DNA of 41,059 bases from Proteiniborus sp. DW1. GTDB lineage: Bacteria; Bacillota; Clostridia; Tissierellales; Proteiniboraceae. Under the pieces are notes generated by a model that had not been told where the DNA came from, made no database searches, and saw only the letters and a program-made list of their open reading frames with translations. This document shows, one piece after another, positions 7,336 to 15,012 of this stretch (position 1 is the stretch's first letter; each line of letters starts with the position of its first letter). The stretch is from positions 1 through 41,059 of the forward strand of contig NZ_FMDO01000026.1 in NCBI RefSeq assembly GCF_900095305.1, written 5' to 3'. Made by a program: the position numbers and the translations under genes.

Positions 7336-7551
7336 ATGTTCGATAGAAATAAATTCAGAGCCAAAATTATTGAAAATGGTCTTACAACCGAGCAAGTAGC
7401 AGAAAAGCTAAATATCAACGTTGTAACACTTTATCGAAAAATGAATGGTGTCAGCGATTTCACTAGAAATGAAGTTCAGCAACTAAAAGAAATATTAAAT
7501 TTAGATGTACATACTGCTTATGCAATTTTTTTTGCCGAGCAACTTACGTAA
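7336..7551 (+). CDS. Cro-like helix-turn-helix regulator
   Basis: 71 residues, ATG behind a near-perfect AGGAGGTGAT. An XRE-type helix-turn-helix fills most of it (LTTEQVAEKLNINVVTLYRK). As first gene of the early transcript and divergent from the repressor it is the expected antagonist in the lysis-lysogeny switch. Its last codons contain a third operator copy, so the two regulators may also act at its 3' end. Confidence 0.85.
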   Translation: MFDRNKFRAKIIENGLTTEQVAEKLNINVVTLYRKMNGVSDFTRNEVQQLKEILNLDVHTAYAIFFAEQLT

Positions 7552-7559
7552 ACGCAAGT
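7542..7559. promoter_or_regulatory. Operator copy 3, at the 3' end of the Cro-like gene
   Basis: ACTTACGTAAACGCAAGT, the most symmetrical of the three copies (ACTTACG and CGCAAGT half-sites). It overlaps the stop codon of the Cro-like gene, 230 bp downstream of operator 2. It could allow looping between sites or act as a roadblock to early transcription. Confidence 0.6.
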
Positions 7560-7607
7560 AATAGGACATAATACTCCATTCATAAGGTTATATAAGGGGG
7601 ATGGTAG

Positions 7608-7775
7608 ATGCAAAAAGAGTTAGAGTATAAAGAAGTTATTGGAAAAAATGGAGTTGTGCGTCGAATTCCGATTCTCACTGACGAAGAAAGAGAAGAACGA
7701 CAACAGAATTTTTTAAGAGTAGCAGATAAACTACTAGAAAAACATAAAAACCTCATTGATAAAAAGAGCTTATAG
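7608..7775 (+). CDS. Small phage protein, unknown function
   Basis: 55 residues, ATG seven bases after the GGGGG of AAGGGGG. Charged, mostly helical after a short beta segment (GVVRRIPILTDEEREERQ). The TDEERE pattern is frequent in small phage early proteins, but no family is recognised. The stop codon lies in an 8-bp perfect hairpin (AAAGAGCT-TAT-AGCTCTTT) that may attenuate early transcription, although the T-run after it is short. Confidence 0.6.
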   Translation: MQKELEYKEVIGKNGVVRRIPILTDEEREERQQNFLRVADKLLEKHKNLIDKKSL

Positions 7776-7878
7776 CTCTTTATAAAAACTCTAAATTACT
7801 AAAAAGTCTTTAACCTACAGTTTATGCTTTTGATTTTGAATTTAGAACTAATTATTAAAAAATAAGTGAGGTGGGAAA

Positions 7879-8010
7879 ATGCTGAGCCTATTATTCAACA
7901 ATGCCCAATGGGCAATGTCAGCTGATGTAGTGGTTGTATTTCTTTTATTTGTAGGGCTATTTGTATGCAAATACAAGGAGTGGAGGGAGTGTGATGAAAA
8001 TGTGGATTAG
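7879..8010 (+). CDS. Small single-pass membrane protein
   Basis: 43 residues, ATG behind GAGGTGGG. One transmembrane segment (VVVVFLLFVGLFVCKY, about residues 17-32) followed by a charged tail. The 100 bases before it hold no gene. Function unknown; small membrane proteins at this place may affect superinfection or host physiology, but nothing in the sequence decides this. Confidence 0.55.
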   Translation: MLSLLFNNAQWAMSADVVVVFLLFVGLFVCKYKEWRECDENVD

Positions 8011-8041
8011 GAGGCAAGACAAAAGAAAAAGACCTTCCTAG
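7994..8041 (+). CDS. Possible 15-residue basic leader peptide
   Basis: An ATG five bases after an excellent ribosome binding site (GGAGGG) opens a 15-residue, strongly basic frame (MKMWIRRQDKRKRPS) that ends in a hairpin: GACCTT at 8031-8036 pairs with AAGGTC about 20 bases further on. It overlaps the end of the membrane-protein gene in another frame. It may be a translated leader or chance. Confidence 0.25.
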   Translation: MKMWIRRQDKRKRPS

Positions 8042-8113
8042 CGCTAACTAGAAAAGGTCAAGTAAAAAAATAACTCAATTAGATTATACCAGATGCCAGG
8101 AGGCGATGCCAGA

Positions 8114-8353
8114 ATGAAAAAACTTGATAATATTTTCAAGAGAAAATCATTCATCCATATGTGTCTAGTAGAAGATAAAAGAACCAATGAAATAGAAATC
8201 GCCAAATTGAGAGAAAAGATAAGAAACACTGATAGTAAACATGAGACTTCCTACTGTTTAGGACAAATAAATACGCTTATCTATGAAAACAGAAAAATAA
8301 AAACACGAATTTTAATTGATTTAGACGTGATCCAAATAGAAATTCCATTTTAG
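8114..8353 (+). CDS. Small phage protein, unknown
   Basis: 79 residues from the ATG at 8114, ten bases after AGGAGG; an in-frame ATG at 8093 precedes that ribosome binding site and is less likely. Charged and helical in the middle, with a short beta-like end (ILIDLDVIQIEIPF). The first 60 residues are lysine- and arginine-rich. No family recognised. Confidence 0.6.
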   Translation: MKKLDNIFKRKSFIHMCLVEDKRTNEIEIAKLREKIRNTDSKHETSYCLGQINTLIYENRKIKTRILIDLDVIQIEIPF

Positions 8354-8366
8354 GGAGGGATAACAA

Positions 8367-8588
8367 TTGGTAACTCATTATAAAAATACAGAAAAATGTT
8401 TTGCTAACAATAGCGATTGTTACTGTAGTGCTTTAAAAATAGCAAGTTTTCATGTGGATATATGCAAGGATTGCAGTTTTTTCAAAACTCAAAAGCAAGT
8501 TGAAGAAGGTCGTGAAAAAGCTATTAAACGTGTTGAATCACTAGATGCAATAACTAGACAAAGTATCTATGATAAGTATTTCAAGTAA
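8367..8588 (+). CDS. Small cysteine-rich (zinc-binding) phage protein
   Basis: 73 residues; TTG start after GGGAGGG. Five cysteines in CFANNSDCYC and DICKDCSFF suggest a zinc site, with a helical C-terminal half. Of the type often annotated as hypothetical zinc-finger proteins in clostridial phages. Function unknown. Confidence 0.6.
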   Translation: MVTHYKNTEKCFANNSDCYCSALKIASFHVDICKDCSFFKTQKQVEEGREKAIKRVESLDAITRQSIYDKYFK

Positions 8589-8619
8589 GAGTAAAACAAC
8601 AAATAGGAGGAGCAAAATC

Positions 8620-8925
8620 ATGGAAATTAACCCGAATAGATTACCTATTATAGCTAAAATAGCCATAGTTTTATTTGAACATGCAAACAATACGATTAAA
8701 TCTAATCCAAACAAAACTGTAGAGATGCACTTTGTAGCAGATATGTTTAAGAAGTTAGTGAATACAGCTTTTCCGTTAAATGATTCATCACATGAAAACG
8801 AACTAAGAGAAGAGTACCAGAATTTTATTAATTGGAGCATAGCAAACAATGTCGCAGACGAATTAATTCCTTCATATAAGGATTTTAAAACAATAATTAA
8901 GGAGGAGAAAAGACTTGGCTATTGA
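8620..8925 (+). CDS. Phage early protein, unknown
   Basis: 101 residues from the ATG at 8620, behind AGGAGGAG; the frame is open 17 codons further upstream, but those lack a start signal. Helical, acidic, no cysteine. Overlaps the next gene by 11 bp. No family recognised. Confidence 0.65.
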   Translation: MEINPNRLPIIAKIAIVLFEHANNTIKSNPNKTVEMHFVADMFKKLVNTAFPLNDSSHENELREEYQNFINWSIANNVADELIPSYKDFKTIIKEEKRLGY

Positions 8926-9241
8926 TTATAAGAAGCTAACAGAAGATTTAATCATGGCTAAACAAGCAGCAGAAGAAGCAGCAAAGGGTGAAGATGGAGG
9001 GACTGCAAACCTAGATACCATGACCATAAAACTACCTAGAGCAAATGAGAACAAAGTAATTGAAGCAGTAAAGAAAGCAGGATTATACACCCGTGGCAAA
9101 AGTGAATGGATTGGTCCAAGATTCTTCATTTCACCACCTAAGTGTGGACAAGGAAATTCAAGAAATAGAGCAGTTGAAGCAATGGCAAAGGTTATGCGGG
9201 AAGCTGGATGGGGTATATTAGTTTATTACCAAATGGATTAA
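8915..9241 (+). CDS. Conserved phage protein, unknown
   Basis: 108 residues, TTG start after AGGAGG. Residues 1-30 are helical and alanine-rich; the rest contains the conserved-looking blocks ANLDTMTIKLPRANENKV and WIGPRFFISPPKCGQGNSRN. I recognise this pattern from early regions of Firmicute phages but know no function. The GQGNSRNR block could bind nucleotide or nucleic acid, which is a guess. Confidence 0.65.
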   Translation: MAIDYKKLTEDLIMAKQAAEEAAKGEDGGTANLDTMTIKLPRANENKVIEAVKKAGLYTRGKSEWIGPRFFISPPKCGQGNSRNRAVEAMAKVMREAGWGILVYYQMD

Positions 9242-9255
9242 AGGGGGAGAAGTAA

Positions 9256-9477
9256 TTGAGCAAGATTATCGAAAGTAAACCAAATTGTTATAAATGCAAG
9301 AACCGAGGGAGTATTGCTGGTAGTGCTCATAGTTGTTGTATAAAGATCAGAGCTAAGGTTAAGGGGCATGAACACGGAATAAAGAGAGGTTGGTTTATGT
9401 GGCCATTCAATTTTGATCCATCATGGTTACTCGAATGTGATGGATTTGAAGAAAAGGGGGAGGTAGTTAGCGAATGA
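9256..9477 (+). CDS. Small cysteine-rich phage protein
   Basis: 73 residues, TTG start after GGGGGAG. CYKCKNRGSIAGSAHSCC forms a zinc-ribbon-like cluster near the N-terminus, with a further cysteine at LLECDGFE. The same architecture recurs in phage early regions just before the recombination ATPase. It overlaps that gene by 4 bp, so they are probably translationally coupled. Function unknown. Confidence 0.65.
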   Translation: MSKIIESKPNCYKCKNRGSIAGSAHSCCIKIRAKVKGHEHGIKRGWFMWPFNFDPSWLLECDGFEEKGEVVSE

Positions 9478-11603
9478 ATATCAAATTAAATTGGTTACAT
9501 ATAAAGCATTTTAAAGGAATTAAGGATTTCAAGCTAGATGCTAAAGGCAAGAATGTTTCTGTATTTGCAGATAACGGTAAAGGTAAAACTACTTTAATAG
9601 ACGGTTTTCAATGGTTGCTTTTCGGAAAAGATAGCAACGATAAAACTGATTTCACAGTTAAGCCACAAGATGAACTTGGTCAAGATATACACCATCTACA
9701 GACAGAGGTTGAAGCTGAGTTATTAGTAGATGGACAACCATTACGACTTAAAAAAATGCAGGAAGAAGATTGGCAAACACCTAGAGGGCAAGCAAAGCCA
9801 AAATTAAAAGGCAACAAATCATATTATTGGTACAACGAGGTCCCAGTTAAGGCAGGGGAGTACAAGGAAAAGATAGACGGATTAATCAATGAAAACATAT
9901 TCAAGATGATAACGAATCCGTTATTTTTTAACACCAAATTGAAATGGGAAGAGAGAAGAAAGATTCTTTTAGAAATATGCGGAGATGCTACTCAGGAACA
10001 AGTAATAGCTTCTGATAAAAGTCTTGCTAAACTAACAGAGATATTAAACGGCAGATCTATTGACGACTACAAGTCAGTACTAGCAGACAAACTCAAAGGA
10101 CTTAAAAAAGAGCGGGACGATATTCCACCTAGAATAGACGAATTAACCTTATCATTGCCACAGGAAGAACCAGACTATTCAGCAACGGAAAAAGAGCTGC
10201 AGTCACATAAAGAAACTCTCCAAGGTATTGAATTACTATTAACCAATGCAACTACTAAGGCAAATGAACATAACAAGAAGTTTCAAGACTTGTATAAGTT
10301 AAAAACTCAATTGGAGAAGGTAAAGACTAGAATTGCTTCAAGTGCAGGTGCTAATAAATCAAAACTTATTCAGGAAAAGACAGAACTAATAAACGGACAA
10401 ATTATCCTTCAAGGCAATATATTAAATTTAAAAAATCAGATTGAAAGTTGCCAGAGGAATATTGACTATGGAGAACAGGAACTTAAAAGGCTAAGAGAAG
10501 ATTGGAAAACCTTGAATGAAAAGAAGTCAGAAATCATGGCGATGGAGTTTGATTCAATAGAACATGGCGTAAACACACAATGTCCAACATGCGGACAGGC
10601 ATTACCAGAAGAAGAAATCAAATACAAATTAGCTGAAATGGAAATTAATTTTGATAAAAACAAACAGTCTGAACTTAGTCAAGTAATTGCAAAATTAAAC
10701 CAAAATAAAGACACCGGAATCTCAACTAAGGCAAAAGTAGAACAAGATAAAAAAGACAAAGAGTTGCTCGAAAGAGAACTTGCAGAAAAAAAGCTAAAGC
10801 TAAAAGAAATATCAGCTACAATAGCCGAGCTAGACAAAGAAATATCTAAACCATCACCAGAGCCAGACTACTCAAAAGATGCAGAATACATAGAAATATC
10901 AGAAAAAATAATAGCTCTACAAACTGAACTAGAAAAACCAGTGGAAGATAAATCAGGCGAGTTGCTCCAAAGAAAAGCTAATATTCAGGCTAAGATTGAT
11001 GAATGTAATAAAGTACTAAACAACAAAGATACTGTTGCTAAGAATAAAAAGCGTATCGAAGAACTCAAGGCAGAAGAAAAGAGAGTGTCGGCACTTATAG
11101 CTGAATTAGAAGGACATAAATTCCTGCTAGAGAGATTTGTAGTAGCTAAAGTAAATCTACTTGAAGATAAAATAAACAGCCAATTTAAGCATGTTAAGTT
11201 TAAGCTATTCGAGGAAAACATCACAAATGACGGCATTAAGGAAACTTGTATAGCCCTAGTCAATACTAATGGAGCTTATGTCAAGTTTGAGGATGGAAAC
11301 CTAGCAGGACAGATTAATGCAGGATTAGATATCATCAATGCACTATGTAAATTCTATAATGTACAAGTTCCAATTTTCATAGACAATCGTGAGTCGGTAA
11401 GCGAAATCATGGCAATCAATAGTCAAATAATTAATCTAATCAAGCCACCAACATGGGATGAGTTAGATAAAACAGTTCAATATAGGTTAGCAGGAGTAGA
11501 AAATTGCGAACAGCCTTCAATGCTGGATATGGTTAACATCGAAAAAGCTAAGAAAGCTTGGAATGACAGAAATAATACTTTAAGAGTGGAGGTTCAAGAA
11601 TGA
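9474..11603 (+). CDS. Rad50/SbcC-like AAA ATPase
   Basis: 709 residues. The N-terminal AAA_23-type ATPase half carries a Walker A at residues 32-40 (ADNGKGKTT, lacking the usual first glycine). Long coiled coils of about 215-350 and 385-535 flank a zinc hook CPTCGQAL near 370. The C-terminal lobe has FIDNRESVSEI in place of a classical Walker B. This is the phage recombination ATPase found beside RecT. An SbcD/Mre11 nuclease partner is not encoded nearby. Probably involved in processing or tethering DNA ends for single-strand annealing recombination. Confidence 0.85.
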   Translation: MNIKLNWLHIKHFKGIKDFKLDAKGKNVSVFADNGKGKTTLIDGFQWLLFGKDSNDKTDFTVKPQDELGQDIHHLQTEVEAELLVDGQPLRLKKMQEEDWQTPRGQAKPKLKGNKSYYWYNEVPVKAGEYKEKIDGLINENIFKMITNPLFFNTKLKWEERRKILLEICGDATQEQVIASDKSLAKLTEILNGRSIDDYKSVLADKLKGLKKERDDIPPRIDELTLSLPQEEPDYSATEKELQSHKETLQGIELLLTNATTKANEHNKKFQDLYKLKTQLEKVKTRIASSAGANKSKLIQEKTELINGQIILQGNILNLKNQIESCQRNIDYGEQELKRLREDWKTLNEKKSEIMAMEFDSIEHGVNTQCPTCGQALPEEEIKYKLAEMEINFDKNKQSELSQVIAKLNQNKDTGISTKAKVEQDKKDKELLERELAEKKLKLKEISATIAELDKEISKPSPEPDYSKDAEYIEISEKIIALQTELEKPVEDKSGELLQRKANIQAKIDECNKVLNNKDTVAKNKKRIEELKAEEKRVSALIAELEGHKFLLERFVVAKVNLLEDKINSQFKHVKFKLFEENITNDGIKETCIALVNTNGAYVKFEDGNLAGQINAGLDIINALCKFYNVQVPIFIDNRESVSEIMAINSQIINLIKPPTWDELDKTVQYRLAGVENCEQPSMLDMVNIEKAKKAWNDRNNTLRVEVQE

Positions 11604-11806
11604 AAGAATATGCACTCTACAAAGGTGATGAAATGTTGGCAATAGGAACAATACCTGAAATAGCTAAAGAGTTGGGAGTAAAAAGAGACACCATAGCTTA
11701 TTACAAGACACAGGCTTATCAAAATAGGTTAAAGAGAAGGAATGCAGTTGATGGGAATGTAAGGCTATTAATACCCTTGGAAGATGATGAGGAGGTAGAG
11801 GAATAA
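11600..11806 (+). CDS. Small helix-turn-helix phage protein
   Basis: 68 residues, ATG overlapping the ATPase stop by 4 bp. A short helix-turn-helix (IPEIAKELGVKRDTIAYYK) is followed by an acidic tail (EDDEEVEE). Similar small proteins lie between recombination genes in clostridial phages. Probably binds DNA; target unknown. Confidence 0.65.
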   Translation: MKEYALYKGDEMLAIGTIPEIAKELGVKRDTIAYYKTQAYQNRLKRRNAVDGNVRLLIPLEDDEEVEE

Positions 11807-12051
11807 TGAAAGCTACAGGCATCGTAAGAAAAGTTGATAATTTAGGGAGGGTAGTACTTCCCATGGAGTTGAGAAGAACTTTAGACATTAAAGAAAATGA
11901 CCCATTAGAAATATTTGTTGAGGACGACCAAATAATTCTGAAAAAATATGCTCCAGCTTGTATATTTTGCGGAGAAGCAAAAGATGTTAAGAACTTCAAA
12001 GGTAAAAATGTTTGCGGCGAATGTAAGAAAGAGTTAAGGGAGGAATATTAA
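11806..12051 (+). CDS. AbrB/SpoVT-type regulator with C-terminal zinc ribbon
   Basis: 81 residues, ATG overlapping the previous stop by one base. The swapped-hairpin AbrB domain covers about residues 4-47 (GIVRKVDNLGRVVLPMELRR), followed by a small CIFCGE...CGEC zinc ribbon. A DNA-binding transition-state-type regulator; AbrB-like genes are common in phage early operons. Target sites are unknown. Confidence 0.85.
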   Translation: MKATGIVRKVDNLGRVVLPMELRRTLDIKENDPLEIFVEDDQIILKKYAPACIFCGEAKDVKNFKGKNVCGECKKELREEY

Positions 12052-12345
12052 ATGATAACAAAAACTTATATTTGTGATGTATGTAATAAAAGCGTAGGAG
12101 AAGGAGATTTATGTACAGTAGAAGTTGTAATCAAGTCTCCACAAAAAGGTAGTAATAGCTACTACAGAAGTGAGATTACAAGAGTAGAAAAGCATATCTG
12201 CAAAACTTGCTTAACTGATAAAAATATAAGAGTAGAATTGCCAGAAGGGCAAAAGAAAGAAGATTTTGATAAGAAAAATCAAGTTGCTCTTGAAGATAAA
12301 ATTATAGAGTTTTTACAAGACTTAGGCGTTATTTTTGAAGAATAA
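12052..12345 (+). CDS. Zinc-binding phage protein, unknown
   Basis: 97 residues, ATG directly after the previous stop, behind GGGAGG. Four cysteines in two CxxC pairs (CDVC and CKTC) flank a beta-rich segment, with an acidic helical tail. Probably a zinc-stabilised structural or DNA-binding protein. Family not recognised. Confidence 0.65.
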   Translation: MITKTYICDVCNKSVGEGDLCTVEVVIKSPQKGSNSYYRSEITRVEKHICKTCLTDKNIRVELPEGQKKEDFDKKNQVALEDKIIEFLQDLGVIFEE

Positions 12346-12359
12346 AGGAGGAATGCTAA

Positions 12360-13274
12360 ATGTCAAAAAACCAAGTTGCAATAATAGAAAAAAACATAGT
12401 TGATAATGTAACCAACAGAGTAAGGGAATTTCAGAGAAATGGGGAGCTAGTGTTCCCAGAGAACTATATACCAGAAAATGCTTTGAAATCAGCATATTTG
12501 ATGCTACAAGAAACACAAGACAAAGATAAGAAGCCAGTGCTACAAACCTGTACTAAGCCAAGTATAGCAAACGCTTTATTGTCGATGGTAGTTCAGGGGT
12601 TAAATCCAGAGAAGAAGCAATGCTACTTCATACCATATGGAAATAAATTAGTTCTTCATAGGTCCTATTTTGGTGCGATGCATGTAGCTAAGACAGTAGA
12701 CCCTAATATTCAAGACATATATGGAATGACAGTGTATGAAGGTGATGAATTTGAATACGAAATCAAGCACGGAAAATATGTAGTCACCTTGCATAAACAG
12801 AAACTACAAAATATTCATAAAGATAAAATTGTAGCTGCTTATGGGACAATCCTTTACAAAGACGGAAGGGAAATATCAGAAGTATTAACAATAGACCAAA
12901 TAAAGCAGGCATGGAAACAGTCAGCGATGAAGCCAGTTGATGAAAAAGGCAATATCAAAGCAGGTAGTACTCACGATAAATTTACAGCTGATATGGCAGA
13001 AAAAACAGCTATTAATAAGGTTTGTAAGTATGTAATCAACAGTTCAAGTGATACAAGTATAGTTGTACAATTTGCTAAGAAATTAGATAGTGAGATAGCC
13101 GAAGCTGAAACTCAAGCAATTATCGAAGAAAATGCAAATCAAGAATTATTAGACTTTGATACTGAAGATGTCATTGAAGCAGATGCAGAAGTAGTAGATG
13201 TTGAGCCAATAAAAGAGGATAAGCCTAAGAAAGAGCCTGAACAGATAATTATAGACGAAGGACCGGGATATTAA
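12360..13274 (+). CDS. recT: RecT family single-strand annealing protein
   Basis: 304 residues, ATG behind AAAGGAGGAA. The RecT core is clear: ALKSAYLMLQET, SIANALLSMVVQGLNPEKKQCYFIPYGNKL and HRSYFGAMHVAK, ending with a basic ATADMAEKTAINKV-like block near 220. The last 70 residues are acidic and disordered, usual for the family. It anneals complementary single strands in phage recombination and end repair. No RecE exonuclease is seen; the Rad50-like ATPase upstream is its usual companion in this type of module. Confidence 0.92.
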   Translation: MSKNQVAIIEKNIVDNVTNRVREFQRNGELVFPENYIPENALKSAYLMLQETQDKDKKPVLQTCTKPSIANALLSMVVQGLNPEKKQCYFIPYGNKLVLHRSYFGAMHVAKTVDPNIQDIYGMTVYEGDEFEYEIKHGKYVVTLHKQKLQNIHKDKIVAAYGTILYKDGREISEVLTIDQIKQAWKQSAMKPVDEKGNIKAGSTHDKFTADMAEKTAINKVCKYVINSSSDTSIVVQFAKKLDSEIAEAETQAIIEENANQELLDFDTEDVIEADAEVVDVEPIKEDKPKKEPEQIIIDEGPGY

Positions 13275-13275
13275 A

Positions 13276-13617
13276 ATGAGGGATATAGAAGAAATCAAAC
13301 AAAATAAAAGATTGATACTACAAGAAATAGGCATAGATGGAGGATATGGATATGCATATCTTCCAACTTCAAAAAAACCAGTAGCTATTATATTTAGTTT
13401 TGGTGGTGGTTGGGACCACGTATCAGCCAGTTATTCGAGTAGAACTCCTACTTGGGATGAAATGTGCTACATCAAGGATATTTTCTTTAAAGAAGATGAA
13501 TGCGTGCTGCAGTATCATCCACCTAAAAGTGAATATGTAAATATTCATCCGCATTGTTTGCATTTGTGGAGACCGAAATATGACATTATCCCAAAGCCAC
13601 CAATGTACATGGTTTAG
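13276..13617 (+). CDS. Phage DUF7694-type protein
   Basis: 113 residues, one base after the recT stop. The characteristic blocks are visible: GGGWDHVSAS, TPTWDEMCYIKDIFF, and ECVLQYHPP with NIHPHCLHLWRP near the C-terminus. The family is widespread in phages and always small; histidines and tryptophans are conserved, but no activity is known to me. Confidence 0.75.
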   Translation: MRDIEEIKQNKRLILQEIGIDGGYGYAYLPTSKKPVAIIFSFGGGWDHVSASYSSRTPTWDEMCYIKDIFFKEDECVLQYHPPKSEYVNIHPHCLHLWRPKYDIIPKPPMYMV

Positions 13618-13627
13618 AGGTGAGATT

Positions 13628-14377
13628 ATGAAACTAAAAGTTCTTGCAAGTGGTTCAAAAGGCAATTGCTACATCCTTAATTCTCCAACAGGGAGCCTGC
13701 TAATTGAGGCAGGTATCCCTTGGAAGGAGATGTTAAAAGGTTTGGACTATGACATATCAAATGTATTAGCTTGCTTAGTGTCACATGAACATTTAGATCA
13801 TTCAAAGTCAGTAGCAGATGTTATGAAGGCTGGTATTGATTGCTACATGAGTAAAGGCACTATAGATGCTTTAAATATACCACATAACCAAAGCTACAGA
13901 GCAATACCTGCAAGAGAAGGATTCCAAATAGATTTTGGAGATTTTACAGTGTTATCTTTTAAAACTGAACATGATGCAGCAGACCCAAGAGGATTTTTAA
14001 TCCAGTATAGACCAACTAAAGAAAAGTTCTTATTTATCACTGATAGTTACTACAGTAAATACAAGTTCAAAGGCTTAAATTACATCTTGATTGAGTGCAA
14101 CTACATCAAAGAAACCCTAGACCAAAATATAGAGAATGGATATATAGACGACTCAATGAAGCCAAGGTTATTACAGTCACATTTTAGTCTAGAAAATGTC
14201 AAAGAGTTTTTAAAAGCTAATGACTTAAGCCAGTGCCAAAATATAATTCTCTTGCATCTTAGCGATAGAAACTCAGATGAAAACCAGATGATAAAAGAAA
14301 TTGAAGAACTAACAGGGATTAGACCTTATGTGGCAGATAAGGGGTTGGAGTTAATATTAGAAATGTATCCGTATTAG
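13628..14377 (+). CDS. MBL-fold metallohydrolase (YycJ-like) of the phage recombination module
   Basis: 249 residues from the ATG at 13628, behind AGAGGTGAG; 16 further upstream codons are open but overlap the preceding gene. The metallo-beta-lactamase signature SHEHLDH is at 52-58, preceded by LASGSKGNCY, the start typical of YycJ/WalJ-like proteins. Further metal ligands are in TDSYYSKYKF and SHFS. Proteins of this type stand next to RecT in many Firmicute phages and may act as a nuclease in the annealing pathway, which is inference. Confidence 0.85.
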   Translation: MKLKVLASGSKGNCYILNSPTGSLLIEAGIPWKEMLKGLDYDISNVLACLVSHEHLDHSKSVADVMKAGIDCYMSKGTIDALNIPHNQSYRAIPAREGFQIDFGDFTVLSFKTEHDAADPRGFLIQYRPTKEKFLFITDSYYSKYKFKGLNYILIECNYIKETLDQNIENGYIDDSMKPRLLQSHFSLENVKEFLKANDLSQCQNIILLHLSDRNSDENQMIKEIEELTGIRPYVADKGLELILEMYPY

Positions 14378-14387
14378 GAGGGATAAA

Positions 14388-14555
14388 ATGAAATTTTTAT
14401 GGTCGATAGGATTTAGTATTTGGATAGTAGCTGCTGGATTATGGGTTAGAGAGCAAATAAAGATTAGAAAAAATAAATCAAGGTTAACCTCAAACTCTTG
14501 GCTATTTCTTGCAATAATGTGGCTTGGACTTATTGTTATGAGAATTGGTAACTAG
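14388..14555 (+). CDS. Small two-pass membrane protein
   Basis: 55 residues, ATG behind AGGAGGG. Two hydrophobic segments (SIGFSIWIVAAGLWV and LFLAIMWLGLIVM) are joined by a basic loop rich in lysine. Likely located in the cytoplasmic membrane. Function unknown. Spacing to both neighbours is under 15 bp, so it belongs to the early operon. Confidence 0.55.
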   Translation: MKFLWSIGFSIWIVAAGLWVREQIKIRKNKSRLTSNSWLFLAIMWLGLIVMRIGN

Positions 14556-14566
14556 GAGGGCTCATT

Positions 14567-14902
14567 TTGGAACATATGAAAGAAGTAACTAGGTACCAAT
14601 GTCAATTCTGTAAAAAAGACTTCAAGACACCTGATAGACACCAATGCAAATTCAATCCAGAGTTAAAGAATTGCTTTACTTGTAAGAATTTGAAAGGTTG
14701 GAATGAAGGCGAAGAATATAGTTTTGGCGAGTGGTATGGTAGAGAACCAAATATTCCAGATTGTGTGGCTATACCACCTGATATGCAAGATTGGAATATC
14801 GAATCAATAAAAAATACTAATTACAATATGCAATGCGAAAAATGGAAGCAAGGCAAATACGATTGGAGCCAAGACTATGAAGAAATACGAGGGCTGTTTT
14901 AA
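14567..14902 (+). CDS. Cysteine-rich zinc-finger-like phage protein
   Basis: 111 residues, TTG start after AGGAGGG (an in-frame ATG follows three codons later). A C2H2-like start (CQFCKKDFKTPDRHQC), then CFTCKNL and two more cysteines near DCVAI and QCEKW. The cysteine pattern implies one or two zinc sites. A phage accessory protein; function unknown. Confidence 0.65.
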   Translation: MEHMKEVTRYQCQFCKKDFKTPDRHQCKFNPELKNCFTCKNLKGWNEGEEYSFGEWYGREPNIPDCVAIPPDMQDWNIESIKNTNYNMQCEKWKQGKYDWSQDYEEIRGLF

Positions 14903-14997
14903 AAAATAAAACTCCTGGGGCTTCACAGAATTACCCTAGAGCAACAAAGCTTATAGCAGTAATGCAATTTATCGGACAATCACATAAAAAAGCTTAA
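14881..14997 (+). pseudogene. Open coding-like remnant without a start
   Basis: A frame shifted by -1 from the zinc-finger-like gene is open from 14881 to a stop at 14995-14997 and reads TPGASQNYPRATKLIAVMQF then IGQSHKKA. Composition is protein-like, but no start codon or ribosome binding site is present. Either the C-terminal scrap of a deleted gene or a frameshifted extension of the neighbour. Confidence 0.3.
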
Positions 14998-15012
14998 AAA
15001 CAATTTAAAGAG

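Noticed and set aside
7761-7785. Strong terminator after the 55-residue early gene
   Set aside because: The stem is perfect but the T-run is short, and the early operon clearly continues; I keep it only as possible attenuation.
8541-8849. Minus-strand ORF of 102 residues
   Set aside because: It lies opposite a well-placed rightward gene with a good ribosome binding site and reads as a hydrophobic antisense shadow.
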